Below, piece by piece: positions 1-7,227 of a stretch of 29,336 nt of DNA. Each line of letters starts with the position of its first letter. Position 1 is the stretch's first letter. Below the pieces are notes generated by a model that was not told the DNA's origin, did not search any database, and saw only the letters and a program-made list of their open reading frames with translations. Made by a program: the position numbers and the translations under genes. This DNA is from JADHUC01 sp964617665 (GTDB lineage Bacteria; Planctomycetota; Planctomycetia; Pirellulales; Pirellulaceae), in the NCBI GenBank assembly GCA_964617665.1, contig CAZUAH010000126.1:1-29336 (forward strand). Reading direction: 5' to 3'.

Positions 1-1159
1 GGTCGTTCAGGGCGATACTCTTGTCGCCCTCGTGAAGGCCAAAGGCGGCCCAGAAATCTTGCGCCATCGGTCCCATGTGCAACTCGTCGGAATTCGCCTT
101 GTAGCGCCACGTGCTGATCGGCAGTTCCGCAACGCGAGCGAGCACTTGCTGGGAGTCGACGGGTGTGATATCCGTCTTGGCGTCGCGGTCCGAAATGGTG
201 CCAAACACGCCAGTCGCGCTGTTGACGTCGCCGTCGGCTTGGATCTCTACCAAATTGGTTGCCCCGTTTTGGAAGTCGAACTTGACTTGATTCCCAGTCG
301 CATTCTCGTCGATCCGAAATTCCGGTCCGCCCGTCGAGTCCTCCGTGATTTGGAAATCGCCGTTGGAGCTGAGCCCGAAGGTAAAGCCCCCGGCCCCGCT
401 TGTGTTGATCATGTAGACGCCTACCGGCTGGGACGTGCCGTTTGCATTTTCGATGTACAGATAAGTGCCTTCCGCGTCCGTGCGCCGGATGTGCACGTCA
501 GCGAAGGAGTCTAGCGAGTCTGTTCCGATGCCGATGTCGTTGTCGCTATCGATGAACAAGCTGTCCGAATCGGCACCCGGCTTGATGCGGAAGGGCAGTT
601 GCGAGCCGTTCGTCGCGTCGCGAATGAAGAAGTTCGCCTCGTTGCCCGCGATGTCCCATGTTTGCGGTGTGAAACCGGAGGACCCATCCTGCTGAAGGCG
701 AAAGGTCGGCGTGTTTCCGGTTTTTGTATCAATGTCCACCGCGGGGGTTGAAGTGCCGATGCCGATGTCGCCTTGGGCATCCACGTAAAGGGCGTTGGCG
801 CGGGCGGTCGCATCGACGCGGAATACCTGCCTGCCCGCGGTTGAATCTTCGATTGCGAAGTAGCTGTCGCCACCGTTGCTCGAATCGTTAATGACGATCC
901 GCCAGTCATTCTTGGGAAAACTCGCCGAGGTGCTCGTATCGTCGAAGTGAATCCGCAGGTTGTTCTCTTTCAGTCGGACCGTGTCGAAACCGAAAGCTGT
1001 GCCGGTCGAGTCAAAACCAACGTCCAAGCTGCCGACGATTTTCACATCACCGATGTGCGTGATTTGGGCCGAAGCACGGTGCGTGAAACCAAGCACACAT
1101 CCCGCCAACAGAAAGCCGGTGACGTACTTGGACGGTTGGCGATTTGCTGGAACGTCCAT
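1..1159 (-). CDS. Secreted S74-domain (tail-fibre-type) protein, paralogue 1, 3' end missing
   Basis: This open frame runs off the left edge, so the end of the S74 domain and the coiled-coil tail are missing (about 386 codons present). Two tandem ATGs lie at 1162 and 1159. I prefer 1159 because its GGAG is 7 nt away, the spacing at the third paralogue's only ATG. The N-terminus is a Sec signal peptide ending HRASA before Q. The body is a repetitive beta-rich region with GIGT-type repeats, followed by the S74 start motif SDRDAKTDI, in which Ser and the Lys five residues later are the expected self-cleavage dyad, and then GPMAQDF. S74 domains act as intramolecular chaperones that trimerise and then autoproteolyse; I infer a trimeric surface or secreted fibre. 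The C-terminal third is nearly identical to paralogue 2, implying recent duplication or gene conversion. The cysteine pair seen in paralogue 3 is absent and the loop around it is one residue shorter. Confidence 0.85.
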   Translation of the reverse strand, partial: MDVPANRQPSKYVTGFLLAGCVLGFTHRASAQITHIGDVKIVGSLDVGFDSTGTAFGFDTVRLKENNLRIHFDDTSTSASFPKNDWRIVINDSSNGGDSYFAIEDSTAGRQVFRVDATARANALYVDAQGDIGIGTSTPAVDIDTKTGNTPTFRLQQDGSSGFTPQTWDIAGNEANFFIRDATNGSQLPFRIKPGADSDSLFIDSDNDIGIGTDSLDSFADVHIRRTDAEGTYLYIENANGTSQPVGVYMINTSGAGGFTFGLSSNGDFQITEDSTGGPEFRIDENATGNQVKFDFQNGATNLVEIQADGDVNSATGVFGTISDRDAKTDITPVDSQQVLARVAELPISTWRYKANSDELHMGPMAQDFWAAFGLHEGDKSIALND

Positions 1160-1162
1160 CAT

Positions 1163-1716
1163 TGATCTCCATTAGAGAGCTGGATTTGTGATGTGAATTC
1201 GTTAAGTCCGCCGAAACACCTTGAGAATTCAAGCCGAACTGACGTAGAGCGTCGACAGATAGAATCTGCTACTTCCTGTAACCGACGCTTCGCGCAACAA
1301 TTAACTGCAACTCGCCAGCGAGGGCCAACCCGTCGAGAATTGCTGGCCCGCGGCTCTCGGTTGACACTCGCTCACTTTCCACGCGAACAGCTCGAAGCGG
1401 TTTCAAAACAGGGAGGACGAGGGCTCCCGCCGAGCCGAAACGATGGGAAGACACGGCTCAGCCGGAGCTTCACTCTCCCGAAAACCAGCTTTGAAATGCC
1501 CACTGGCCATGTCCCGCGGTGGATACATTGGCATCCATTTCCATTCTTACCCTGTTGTTGCGATACGGGGGCGCAGTCATCAAGGGGCCAACGGCCCTGG
1601 CGGATTCGCTACAGGAGTCAAGCCAAGGTGGTAACCACCCTCGAAGTTCCTTCACCGCGTGGCGAAGACTGCGTATCACGGTTCGCCGCGGCTGCCAGCG
1701 GATTGCGAACAAGAAC
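1163..1716. other. Intergenic leader/spacer between S74 paralogues 1 and 2
   Basis: These 554 bases hold the minus-strand leader of paralogue 1 (RBS GGAG at 1166-1169 read on the minus strand, degenerate dyad at 1335-1358). The rest has no recognisable gene. Open frames across it on either strand are Arg/Ser-rich, overlap the next gene or its terminator, and have no RBS or family resemblance. The last 25 bases before the terminator are shared with the equivalent position after paralogue 3, so this flank was duplicated with the gene. Confidence 0.5.
1335..1358 (-). promoter_or_regulatory. Degenerate dyad upstream of S74 paralogue 1
   Basis: Arms GAGAATTGC and GCGGCTCTC flank a 6-base core (TGGCCC). 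Six of nine arm positions are complementary. It lies 176 bases from the preferred start, matching the better dyads of paralogues 2 and 3 (173 and 172 bases). Called mainly on position and the shared TGGC core, so it may be decayed. Confidence 0.3.
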
Positions 1717-1741
1717 AAAAAACGCCCGGTCAAGCCGGGCG
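1717..1741 (-). terminator. Intrinsic terminator of S74 paralogue 2
   Basis: Read on the minus strand there is a 7-bp GC stem (CGCCCGG / CCGGGCG, 1735-1741 with 1723-1729), a 5-nt loop and a run of six T (1717-1722). It starts 22 bases after the stop codon. The same stem and flank recur after paralogue 3. Confidence 0.9.
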
Positions 1742-1763
1742 TCTTCATTCGATGACCGTGGCA

Positions 1764-3047
1764 CTACTCGTCACCTAGACGCGTCTCGAGTTGCGTCAAA
1801 CGCGTCTCGAGTTCCTGGATCGTTTTGTCGCGCTCGGCAAGTTCCTTTTTGAGGCCCTGGATTGCTGCCAAGGCGACGCCGGAAAGGTCGTTCAGGGCGA
1901 TACTCTTGTCGCCTTCGTGAAGGCGGAAGGCGGCCCAGAAGTCTTGCGCCATCGGTCCCATGTGCAACTCGTCCGAGTTCGCCTTGTAGCGCCACGTGCT
2001 GATCGGCAGTTCCGCAACGCGGGCGAGCACTTGCTGGGAGTCGACGGGTGTGATATCCGTCTTGGCGTTGCGATCCGAGATGGAGCCAAACACGCCGGTT
2101 GCACTATTGACGTCGCCGTCGGCTTGGATCTCTACCAAATTGGTTGCCCCGTTTTGGAAGTCGAACTTGACTTGATTTCCTGTGGCGTTCTCGTCGATCC
2201 GAAACTCCGCGCCGCCCGTCGAGTCCTCCGTGATTTGAAAATCGCCGTTTGAGCTGAGCCCGAAAGTGAAACCCCCGGCACCGCTTGTGTTGATCATGTA
2301 GACGCCTACCGGCTGGGACGTGCCGTTCGTATTCTCGATGTACAGATAGGTGCCCTCCGCGTCCGTGCGCCGGATGTGCACGTCAGCGAAGGAGTCCGGC
2401 GAGCTTGTTCCAATGCCGATGTCGTTGTCGCTATCGATGAACAAGCTGTTCGAATCGGCACCCGGTCGGATGCGAAAGGGAAGTTGCGAGCCGTTCGTTA
2501 CGTCGCGAATGAAGAAGTTCGACTCGTTGCCCGCGATATCCCACGTCTGCGGCGTGAAACCCGAGGACCCATCCTGCTGCATGCGATAGGTCGGCGTGTT
2601 TCCGGTTTTCACATCAACGTCCACCGCAGGATTGTTAGTGCCGATTCCGATGTCGCCATCTGATTCGACGAACAAAGCGTTGTCACGCGCGCCAGCCTCT
2701 ACCTTAAAGACATCTCTTCCAGTCTCGACATCCTGGATCGCAAAATGATTCGACCCACCGTTTGTCGAATCATTGGCCTCCAGGGTCCAATCGTTGGACG
2801 GAAAACTGGCGCTGCTACTGGTATCCTCGAACTTAATCCTGAGGTTGTTTTCGCTCAGAATTATCGTGTTGAAGCCAAAGCCCTTGCCGCTGACCGCGTC
2901 AAAGCCGACATTCAGACTGCCAATGATAATGACATCGTCATTGTGAACGATATCGGCGGACGCACGATGCGTGAAACCTATCACACATCCGGCCAACAGG
3001 ATTCCGGTGACGCAAATGGAACGTTTGGGATTTGCTGGAATGTTCAT
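1764..3047 (-). CDS. Secreted S74-domain (tail-fibre-type) protein, paralogue 2
   Basis: The complete protein is 427 aa from the second of two tandem ATGs (3050 and 3047). AAGGAGG sits 3 nt from the first and 6 nt from the second, so the second is favoured. Residues 1-32 are a Sec signal peptide with cleavage after HRASA. An internal LAGC resembles a lipobox but lies inside the hydrophobic core. The body has two or three copies of a unit containing F-x-I-x-D and ending DGDIGIGT or DNDIGIGT. The S74 domain starts near residue 324 with SDRNAKTDI, followed by GPMAQDF and a heptad coiled coil to the C-terminus. Self-cleavage before that Ser would release about 104 residues. It is flanked by paralogues on both sides, has its own terminator, and is inferred to form a homotrimeric exported fibre. 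Ligand and surface attachment are unknown. Confidence 0.9.
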   Translation of the reverse strand: MNIPANPKRSICVTGILLAGCVIGFTHRASADIVHNDDVIIIGSLNVGFDAVSGKGFGFNTIILSENNLRIKFEDTSSSASFPSNDWTLEANDSTNGGSNHFAIQDVETGRDVFKVEAGARDNALFVESDGDIGIGTNNPAVDVDVKTGNTPTYRMQQDGSSGFTPQTWDIAGNESNFFIRDVTNGSQLPFRIRPGADSNSLFIDSDNDIGIGTSSPDSFADVHIRRTDAEGTYLYIENTNGTSQPVGVYMINTSGAGGFTFGLSSNGDFQITEDSTGGAEFRIDENATGNQVKFDFQNGATNLVEIQADGDVNSATGVFGSISDRNAKTDITPVDSQQVLARVAELPISTWRYKANSDELHMGPMAQDFWAAFRLHEGDKSIALNDLSGVALAAIQGLKKELAERDKTIQELETRLTQLETRLGDE

Positions 3048-3165
3048 CATCGACCTCCTTCAAAGTAGCAGGGCTGCTGATGCGATTCTGTGAAGTCCAC
3101 CGACGCTCTTCGATGGCCTGCGCTAGACTGACGCAAGACACCGGTAGGGGAGAAGTTTCTACACC

Positions 3166-3196
3166 ATAATATGGGCAAATCGACCGCTAATGTCAA
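3166..3196 (-). promoter_or_regulatory. Candidate promoter of S74 paralogue 2
   Basis: On the minus strand a perfect TTGACA (3191-3196) precedes TATTAT (3166-3171) with a 19-base spacer; CATATT at 17 bases is an alternative -10. The paralogue-3 leader has TTGACT at the equivalent place. This would leave an untranslated leader of roughly 110 nt. The assignment assumes a sigma-70-like consensus. Confidence 0.45.
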
Positions 3197-3219
3197 ACAA
3201 AAACCCTTATACCGATTAT

Positions 3220-3239
3220 GAAAAATGGCGCGATTTTTC
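3220..3239 (-). promoter_or_regulatory. Inverted repeat (operator-like) upstream of paralogue 2 promoter
   Basis: GAAAAAT and ATTTTTC form perfect 7-bp arms around a 6-base core GGCGCG. The site is 24 bases upstream of the TTGACA box and 173 bases from the start codon. The equivalent site of paralogue 3 has different arms but the same TGGCG core, suggesting a dimeric regulator, probably an activator given the position. Confidence 0.45.
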
Positions 3240-3483
3240 TGATGGACGTCCGTGCATACCCGCGCGGGGCTGCCTCTGCGAGACACGGCGTGCATGCATG
3301 CGCAGTCCCTCGTCGTCTCACCCCCTTGCGGTTTCGGTGTCACCAGTAGGTCACCAACGGCGGTCGCAGAGCGGCGCAGGAGCCTAGCCAAGCCTGTATC
3401 ACTGCGGGGAATCCAGATGCCGCGTGGCCAGGAAATCTGCGTCGCCATGCACTACGGCTAACAGCGGATTGCCAACAAGAACG

Positions 3484-3509
3484 AAAAAACGCCCGGGCCA
3501 AGCCGGGCG
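3484..3509 (-). terminator. Intrinsic terminator of S74 paralogue 3
   Basis: On the minus strand the stem CGCCCGG / CCGGGCG (3503-3509 with 3490-3496) with a 6-nt loop is followed by six T (3484-3489). It begins 24 bases after the stop codon and is almost identical, flank included, to the terminator at 1717-1741. Confidence 0.9.
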
Positions 3510-3533
3510 TTCTGATTCGATGAACAGGACGTT

Positions 3534-4844
3534 CTACTCGTCACTCAGGCGCGCTTCGAGTTCCGCCAAACGCGTCTCGAGTTTCCGGATCATTTCGTCG
3601 CGCTCAGAAAGCTCCGCATTGAGGACTTCTTCCCGTTCAGCAAGCTGCTCGTTCAGGGCTTGGATTGCCGCCAACGCGACACCCGACAGGTCGTTCAGGG
3701 CGATGCTCTTGTCGCCTTCGTGAAGGCGGAAGGCGGCCCAGAAGTCTTGCGCCATTGGCCCCATGTGCAACTCGTCGGAGTTGGCCTTGTAGCGCCACGT
3801 GCTGATCGGCAGTTCGGCAACGCGAGCGAGCACTTCCTGAGAGTCGACGGGCTTGATATCCGTTTTGGCGTTGCGATCCGAGATGGTGCCAAACACGCCA
3901 GTCGCACTGTTGACGTCGCCGTCGGCCTGGATCTCCACCAACTGGGTTCCCCCATCTTGGAAGTTGAATTTGGCATCGTTTCCAGTAGCGTCCTGGTCGA
4001 TTAGGAATTCGGTGCCGCCCGTCGAGTCCTCTGTGATTTGGAAATCGCCTGAACCGTTGAGCCCGAAAGTGAATCCCCCTGCGCCAGAAGCATCGTTGTC
4101 CATGTAGACGCCAACCCAATCGCTTGCCGAACTCGTCGTGATGTAGAGATAGGCGTCGTCCGTGCTCTGAATGTGCACGTCAGCGTAGGAGTTCGGCGAG
4201 TTTGTACCAATGCCGATGTCACCGTCGGCGGCAATTGTCAATGCGTTGGTCGGTGCGCCGGGATAGAGCCTGAAGGGCAGGGTCGAGCCGCTCGTTGCAT
4301 CGCGAATGAAGAAGTTCGCCTCGTTGCCAGCCACGTCCCACGTCTGCGCCGTGAATCCAGAGGAACCGTCCTGTTCGAGACGCATTGTTGGTGTGTTACC
4401 CGATTTCACGTGGACATCTGCCACCGGCGTTGACGTGCCGAGGCCGATACGGCCGCCGTCATCCACGTACAACGAGTGGCTGGGTGCACTCGCCTCGATC
4501 GTAAATGGCGTTCTGCCTCCGTCGACGTCGTCAATGGAAAACCTGTTGGCTCCGCCGTTGGAGCTGTCATTGATCGTGATCCGCCAGTCATTGGTCGGAA
4601 AACTTGCACTGGTGCTCGTATCCTGGAAGTGAATCCGCAGGTTGTTCTCTTTCAGTCGGATCGTGTCGAACCCGAAGCTCTCGCCGTTGACACAGTCCTG
4701 GCCAACGCACAGACTGCCAACCACGATCAAGTCATCCAGAATAACCTGGTCGGCCGAGGCACGGTGTGTGAAACCAAGCACACATCCCGCCAACAGAAAT
4801 CCGGTGACGCAATTTGCAAGTCTGCGGCTCAGTGGAATGTTCAT
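3534..4844 (-). CDS. Secreted S74-domain (tail-fibre-type) protein, paralogue 3
   Basis: The complete protein is 436 aa with a single ATG preceded by GGAG at 7 nt. A Sec signal peptide ends HRASA before DQ. The mature N-terminus carries a Cys-x4-Cys pair (GSLCVGQDC) that both neighbours lack. The repetitive beta-rich body has two GIGT-ending units. The S74 domain begins near residue 322 with SDRNAKTDI, then GPMAQDF, then a coiled coil that is 11 residues longer than in paralogue 2, one hendecad. It is the most divergent of the three and lies at the head of the array, next to the divergent promoter region. The family role (trimerising chaperone that cleaves itself off) is established for S74 domains; the role of this protein on the cell surface is inferred. 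Confidence 0.9.
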   Translation of the reverse strand: MNIPLSRRLANCVTGFLLAGCVLGFTHRASADQVILDDLIVVGSLCVGQDCVNGESFGFDTIRLKENNLRIHFQDTSTSASFPTNDWRITINDSSNGGANRFSIDDVDGGRTPFTIEASAPSHSLYVDDGGRIGLGTSTPVADVHVKSGNTPTMRLEQDGSSGFTAQTWDVAGNEANFFIRDATSGSTLPFRLYPGAPTNALTIAADGDIGIGTNSPNSYADVHIQSTDDAYLYITTSSASDWVGVYMDNDASGAGGFTFGLNGSGDFQITEDSTGGTEFLIDQDATGNDAKFNFQDGGTQLVEIQADGDVNSATGVFGTISDRNAKTDIKPVDSQEVLARVAELPISTWRYKANSDELHMGPMAQDFWAAFRLHEGDKSIALNDLSGVALAAIQALNEQLAEREEVLNAELSERDEMIRKLETRLAELEARLSDE

Positions 4845-4962
4845 CGCTGATCTCCATCAAAATGGCAGGTCGGGTGATTTGAACCCGTGAAACTCGTCAA
4901 CGCACATTAGAAGTCTACGCCAGACCAACGCAAATCATCGGTATGGGAGAACTCCCTAAATG

Positions 4963-4994
4963 TATACAATGCCGAAATAGGCCACCCAAGTCAA
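4963..4994 (-). promoter_or_regulatory. Candidate promoter of S74 paralogue 3
   Basis: Minus-strand TTGACT (4989-4994) and TGTATA (4963-4968) are separated by 20 bases, which is long. The call rests partly on alignment with the better paralogue-2 promoter. A small GGGAG-TT-CTCCC palindrome lies just downstream. Confidence 0.3.
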
Positions 4995-5015
4995 ACTGAA
5001 ACTGCTATGTCGATC

Positions 5016-5037
5016 AGAATATCTGGCGTGATATTCT
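5016..5037 (-). promoter_or_regulatory. Perfect inverted repeat upstream of paralogue 3
   Basis: AGAATATC and GATATTCT form perfect 8-bp arms around the 6-base core TGGCGT. It is 172 bases from the paralogue-3 start and 22 bases beyond its TTGACT box, the same place as the paralogue-2 dyad. It lies 200 bases upstream of the divergent lipoprotein gene and could act on both. Confidence 0.5.
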
Positions 5038-5237
5038 ATGTGCACGATAGTACACTGACAATCGGGGATCGTCTGCTCGCGACTTCCGTCGCTCAAGCTG
5101 CAGTCCATTGACATCGGTGTAGGCAGTCAAACTCATCGTTTGAGGTCGCCAACCGTCCGTTGCGGTTGCGTGGTCTTTCGTGTTTGACGACAATTCCGAA
5201 CAGAAGGGTACGTCCGTTTGACGAGGGGCCGACCTGT

Positions 5238-5933
5238 ATGTACTCAGCGATACGACATTGGGCTTCTGCATTCTTGACCGCTTCGTCAATTCTATGTTTT
5301 TCGGCTTGTTCCGACTCGAAGCCCTACGCAGATGTGGCAACGCCCCGACAGGGTGAGGAGTCTCCTGACAACAAGGCGGCTGAACGTGCGGGCGTAGAGA
5401 CGAAGCCTCCGCCGAGCCAACAAGGTCACTCGGCTCCTGGCGCGCCTAGGATCACAATTGCCGACGAAGCCGTCGAACATCTAGCGATCCTTGCGAAACA
5501 AGGCGGCATCGAGCCCGAGCACGTTGTGTTGATCGGCGTTAAGGAAGGCGGTGACACGGTTTTCAAGAACGGCGGCGATACTCGCTACAAACACACGCTG
5601 GCGGCAACGGACGACCCGATTGACTGGGACACGCACTTCCTGGTTGAGTCGAACGGAGCCAAGATCGGAATTCGAAAGGATATCTCGCACTTCTTGGACG
5701 GTCTAACGGTTTCTCTTGCCCACGTCGACGAGGGAATCCGCTTGAGATTCGACAATCCCAACGCTGTTCGGGCTATAACGTCGGCTAGGCCAAGCGGCCA
5801 GGACGAATCAACGCCCACGCCAGCAACGCTCGAGCCGATACCACAATTCCACGATTCGCCGAAACCCGGGCGACCCAAGGACAAAGATGCCAATAGGACA
5901 AGTGTCCTTCGCAATCCGCGCAAATCGGACTGA
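5238..5933 (+). CDS. Lipoprotein with cysteine-less HesB/IscA-like domain
   Basis: The protein is 231 aa. I chose ATG 5238 because it opens directly into a lipoprotein signal (hydrophobic segment then F-S-A-C, Cys24); upstream codons in the same frame give no signal. After a Ser/Pro-rich linker, residues about 72-176 resemble an A-type Fe-S carrier: an ITIADEAVEHL start, an LIGVKEGG strand where IscA has GVRTSGCSG, then FLDGLTVSL and EGIRLRFDNPNA, close to the IscA FLDG and F-TNPN motifs. The central Cys and the C-terminal CGCG of IscA are both absent; the mature protein has no Cys except the lipidated one. It therefore probably cannot carry a cluster in the usual way. The C-terminal 50 residues are basic, Pro-rich and probably disordered. 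It stands alone between the divergent array and a terminator. An unrelated fold with coincidental motifs remains possible. Confidence 0.7.
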   Translation: MYSAIRHWASAFLTASSILCFSACSDSKPYADVATPRQGEESPDNKAAERAGVETKPPPSQQGHSAPGAPRITIADEAVEHLAILAKQGGIEPEHVVLIGVKEGGDTVFKNGGDTRYKHTLAATDDPIDWDTHFLVESNGAKIGIRKDISHFLDGLTVSLAHVDEGIRLRFDNPNAVRAITSARPSGQDESTPTPATLEPIPQFHDSPKPGRPKDKDANRTSVLRNPRKSD

Positions 5934-5998
5934 TCGCCTGCCTGTGCAACCGAGGGCACGGTCCCCAACGATTTAACCTGAATTGCGGATTGTATAGA

Positions 5999-6070
5999 AT
6001 GGTGTCAGCGCCTTATGCGACCCGGAGTGCTAGCACTCGGAAGCGCAAATGACACCACCATTGCTTTTTC
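5999..6070 (+). terminator. Long compound hairpin with T-tract
   Basis: Outer arms TGGTGTCA (6000-6007) and TGACACCA (6050-6057) enclose GCGC / GCGC (6008-6011 with 6043-6046) and a central palindrome around GAGTGCTAGCACTC (6025-6038). TTGCTTTTTCTT follows at 6061. It lies 65 bases after the lipoprotein stop and 69 before the T2SS operon. The best reading is an intrinsic terminator isolating the two units; a cruciform or regulatory hairpin is the alternative. Confidence 0.6.
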
Positions 6071-6138
6071 TTACTTCCTGTTCACCCGAAGATGTGGCTT
6101 AGGCGATTAACTAATACAGCGATCCTTGGAGCCTGCCG

Positions 6139-7227
6139 ATGTGTCCCAGATTATTTGGCCTATTGATTCTGGCCGTTATTACGCTCGGATTCGCTACTGG
6201 TTGTTCGAAGCAGGATCGAACACAGGCTGGCACTTCACATAGGTCTGCGGAAGATTCGACATCCCGCGATCTGGCAACGGCCTCATCAGTCGAGAAGGCC
6301 GAGATTGCGTCCACGGCAACTGCGGCCCCCAGCGATTCGGGCCAGACGGTCGGGCTGCCGCCGGCGCACGAAAACGAAACCGCTGCAAGCGAATCCGCCG
6401 ATCCGCCAATATCGGACGAACCTGGGTCGGACTCGGATGAGCCAGAGCAGTATCGACGGCCGCCAGTGGATCAACAAGAGTCCTCGGACGCCTTGCCTCA
6501 TGCTGCGCACACACATGAGGTTATGACGGATCCGAGTCCGGATGAAGGGCCGCGCAAAGATCAGGACGATCCAGAAGCACCGATCCTGCTGACCGAGAAG
6601 AACAAGAATGACTCTCAAGGCCCCGGCACCTCAGAGTTGAACAACGGCCGGGAGCCTTCTGCCGTCCCGAAACCGCCGGATCAGGTCAAACAAATTACAG
6701 AGGGGGACGCAGCGGCGGGCGATACTCCGGTTGAGAAGCTTGATACGGGAAGGGATCCGGCTGCAAAACCCGGTCTGCCCTCGGCCGACGAGCCGGCAGC
6801 TACGGAGCCTGACGCTGGAAATCGTGACGCGAGGAAATATGTAGGCCGTTCCGACCCGAAGGTCGACGCCACGCCTCCGGCAAAGACTGCGACCCGCCCC
6901 AGGAAGGAAATGACTGACCTTCCGGATTCTGTCCAGTCCCTGGACAAAGATGGCGATGGACAGATCGGGCTGTACGAATGGCCGCGAGAGAAGATATCTC
7001 AGTTCACGGAATTAGACGGTGACAAAGATGGTTTTCTGACGCCGCAGGAACTACACGACGGCGCGACGGCCCAGCGTGAGGATTCGCCAGCGGCCAAACA
7101 GAAGCCCGCAAAAACGCAACCGACAGAAGGCACTGGTGGCGAAGCAAGTGGCGACAGTGAAACCGAAGTTGGTCAAGGTAAAGAGAAACCAACATCCAAT
7201 CCTTCAACCGAGCAGGAAGGGCCGTGA
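6139..7227 (+). CDS. EF-hand lipoprotein heading the T2SS operon
   Basis: The protein is 362 aa, with an ATG preceded by GGAG at 9 nt. A lipoprotein signal ends F-A-T-G-C (Cys22); position -3 is Ala rather than the usual Leu. Residues 23-250 are low-complexity, acidic and Pro/Ser/Glu-rich, probably disordered. Residues 269-280 (DKDGDGQIGLYE) and 293-304 (DGDKDGFLTPQE) are two canonical EF-hand loops with all calcium-ligand positions filled. The tail is again disordered. Its stop overlaps the GTG of the next gene by 4 bases, so it is translated with the secretion operon. A periplasmic calcium-dependent accessory role for the secretion machine is inferred; no T2SS family name is assigned. Confidence 0.75.
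   Translation: MCPRLFGLLILAVITLGFATGCSKQDRTQAGTSHRSAEDSTSRDLATASSVEKAEIASTATAAPSDSGQTVGLPPAHENETAASESADPPISDEPGSDSDEPEQYRRPPVDQQESSDALPHAAHTHEVMTDPSPDEGPRKDQDDPEAPILLTEKNKNDSQGPGTSELNNGREPSAVPKPPDQVKQITEGDAAAGDTPVEKLDTGRDPAAKPGLPSADEPAATEPDAGNRDARKYVGRSDPKVDATPPAKTATRPRKEMTDLPDSVQSLDKDGDGQIGLYEWPREKISQFTELDGDKDGFLTPQELHDGATAQREDSPAAKQKPAKTQPTEGTGGEASGDSETEVGQGKEKPTSNPSTEQEGP

Larger units (their letters stand above)
3051..3483. other. Intergenic leader/spacer between S74 paralogues 2 and 3
   Basis: This holds the minus-strand RBS, leader, candidate promoter and dyad of paralogue 2. The stretch from about 3240 to 3460 has no convincing gene. Frames through it are short, Cys/Arg-rich and without RBS. 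The leader from 3110 to 3180 aligns with 4910-4975 upstream of paralogue 3, with a shared GCGT-(N)-GTCT-(N)-GCG block read on the minus strand. Confidence 0.5.
1..4844 (-). repeat. Tandem gene array of S74-domain paralogues
   Basis: Equivalent bases recur with offsets of about 1885 (paralogue 1 to 2) and about 1803 (paralogue 2 to 3). The duplicated unit includes leader, coding sequence and, for the two complete copies, terminator. Paralogues 1 and 2 differ at only scattered positions over the last 400 coding bases. The array continues beyond the left edge. Confidence 0.85.
4845..5237. other. Divergent intergenic region
   Basis: This separates paralogue 3 (minus) from the IscA-like lipoprotein (plus). 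It contains the paralogue-3 RBS and leader, a candidate promoter (4963-4994) and a perfect dyad (5016-5037). From about 5040 to 5220 I see no conserved element and no credible small gene. Confidence 0.5.

Noticed and set aside
1470..1748. 92-codon minus-strand frame beginning inside the terminator
   Set aside because: Its first codons are the terminator hairpin itself and the rest is low-complexity basic sequence; a typical artefact.
1193..1852. 219-codon plus-strand open frame
   Set aside because: Arg/Ser-rich with no RBS; it runs through the paralogue-2 terminator and into that gene antisense.
2985..2996. Lipobox-like LAGC in the S74 signal peptides
   Set aside because: It sits in the middle of the hydrophobic core, and a good signal peptidase I site (HRASA) follows about 11 residues later; export as a soluble protein is more likely.
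3279..3306. Short direct repeats around TGCATGCATGC and two GTCACC copies nearby
   Set aside because: Too short and irregular to be CRISPR or an operator, and no counterpart in the other intergenic regions.
3047..3448. 133-codon minus-strand open frame upstream of paralogue 2
   Set aside because: Its end overlaps the paralogue-2 RBS and start, it has no signal or family resemblance, and it covers the candidate promoter and dyad.
4863..4891. tRNA-like 3' end on the minus strand (GGGTTCAAATC followed by an acceptor-like tail)
   Set aside because: The T-stem needs an extra base to pair, no matching 5' acceptor or anticodon arm lies upstream, and the segment aligns with the leaders of the other two S74 genes.
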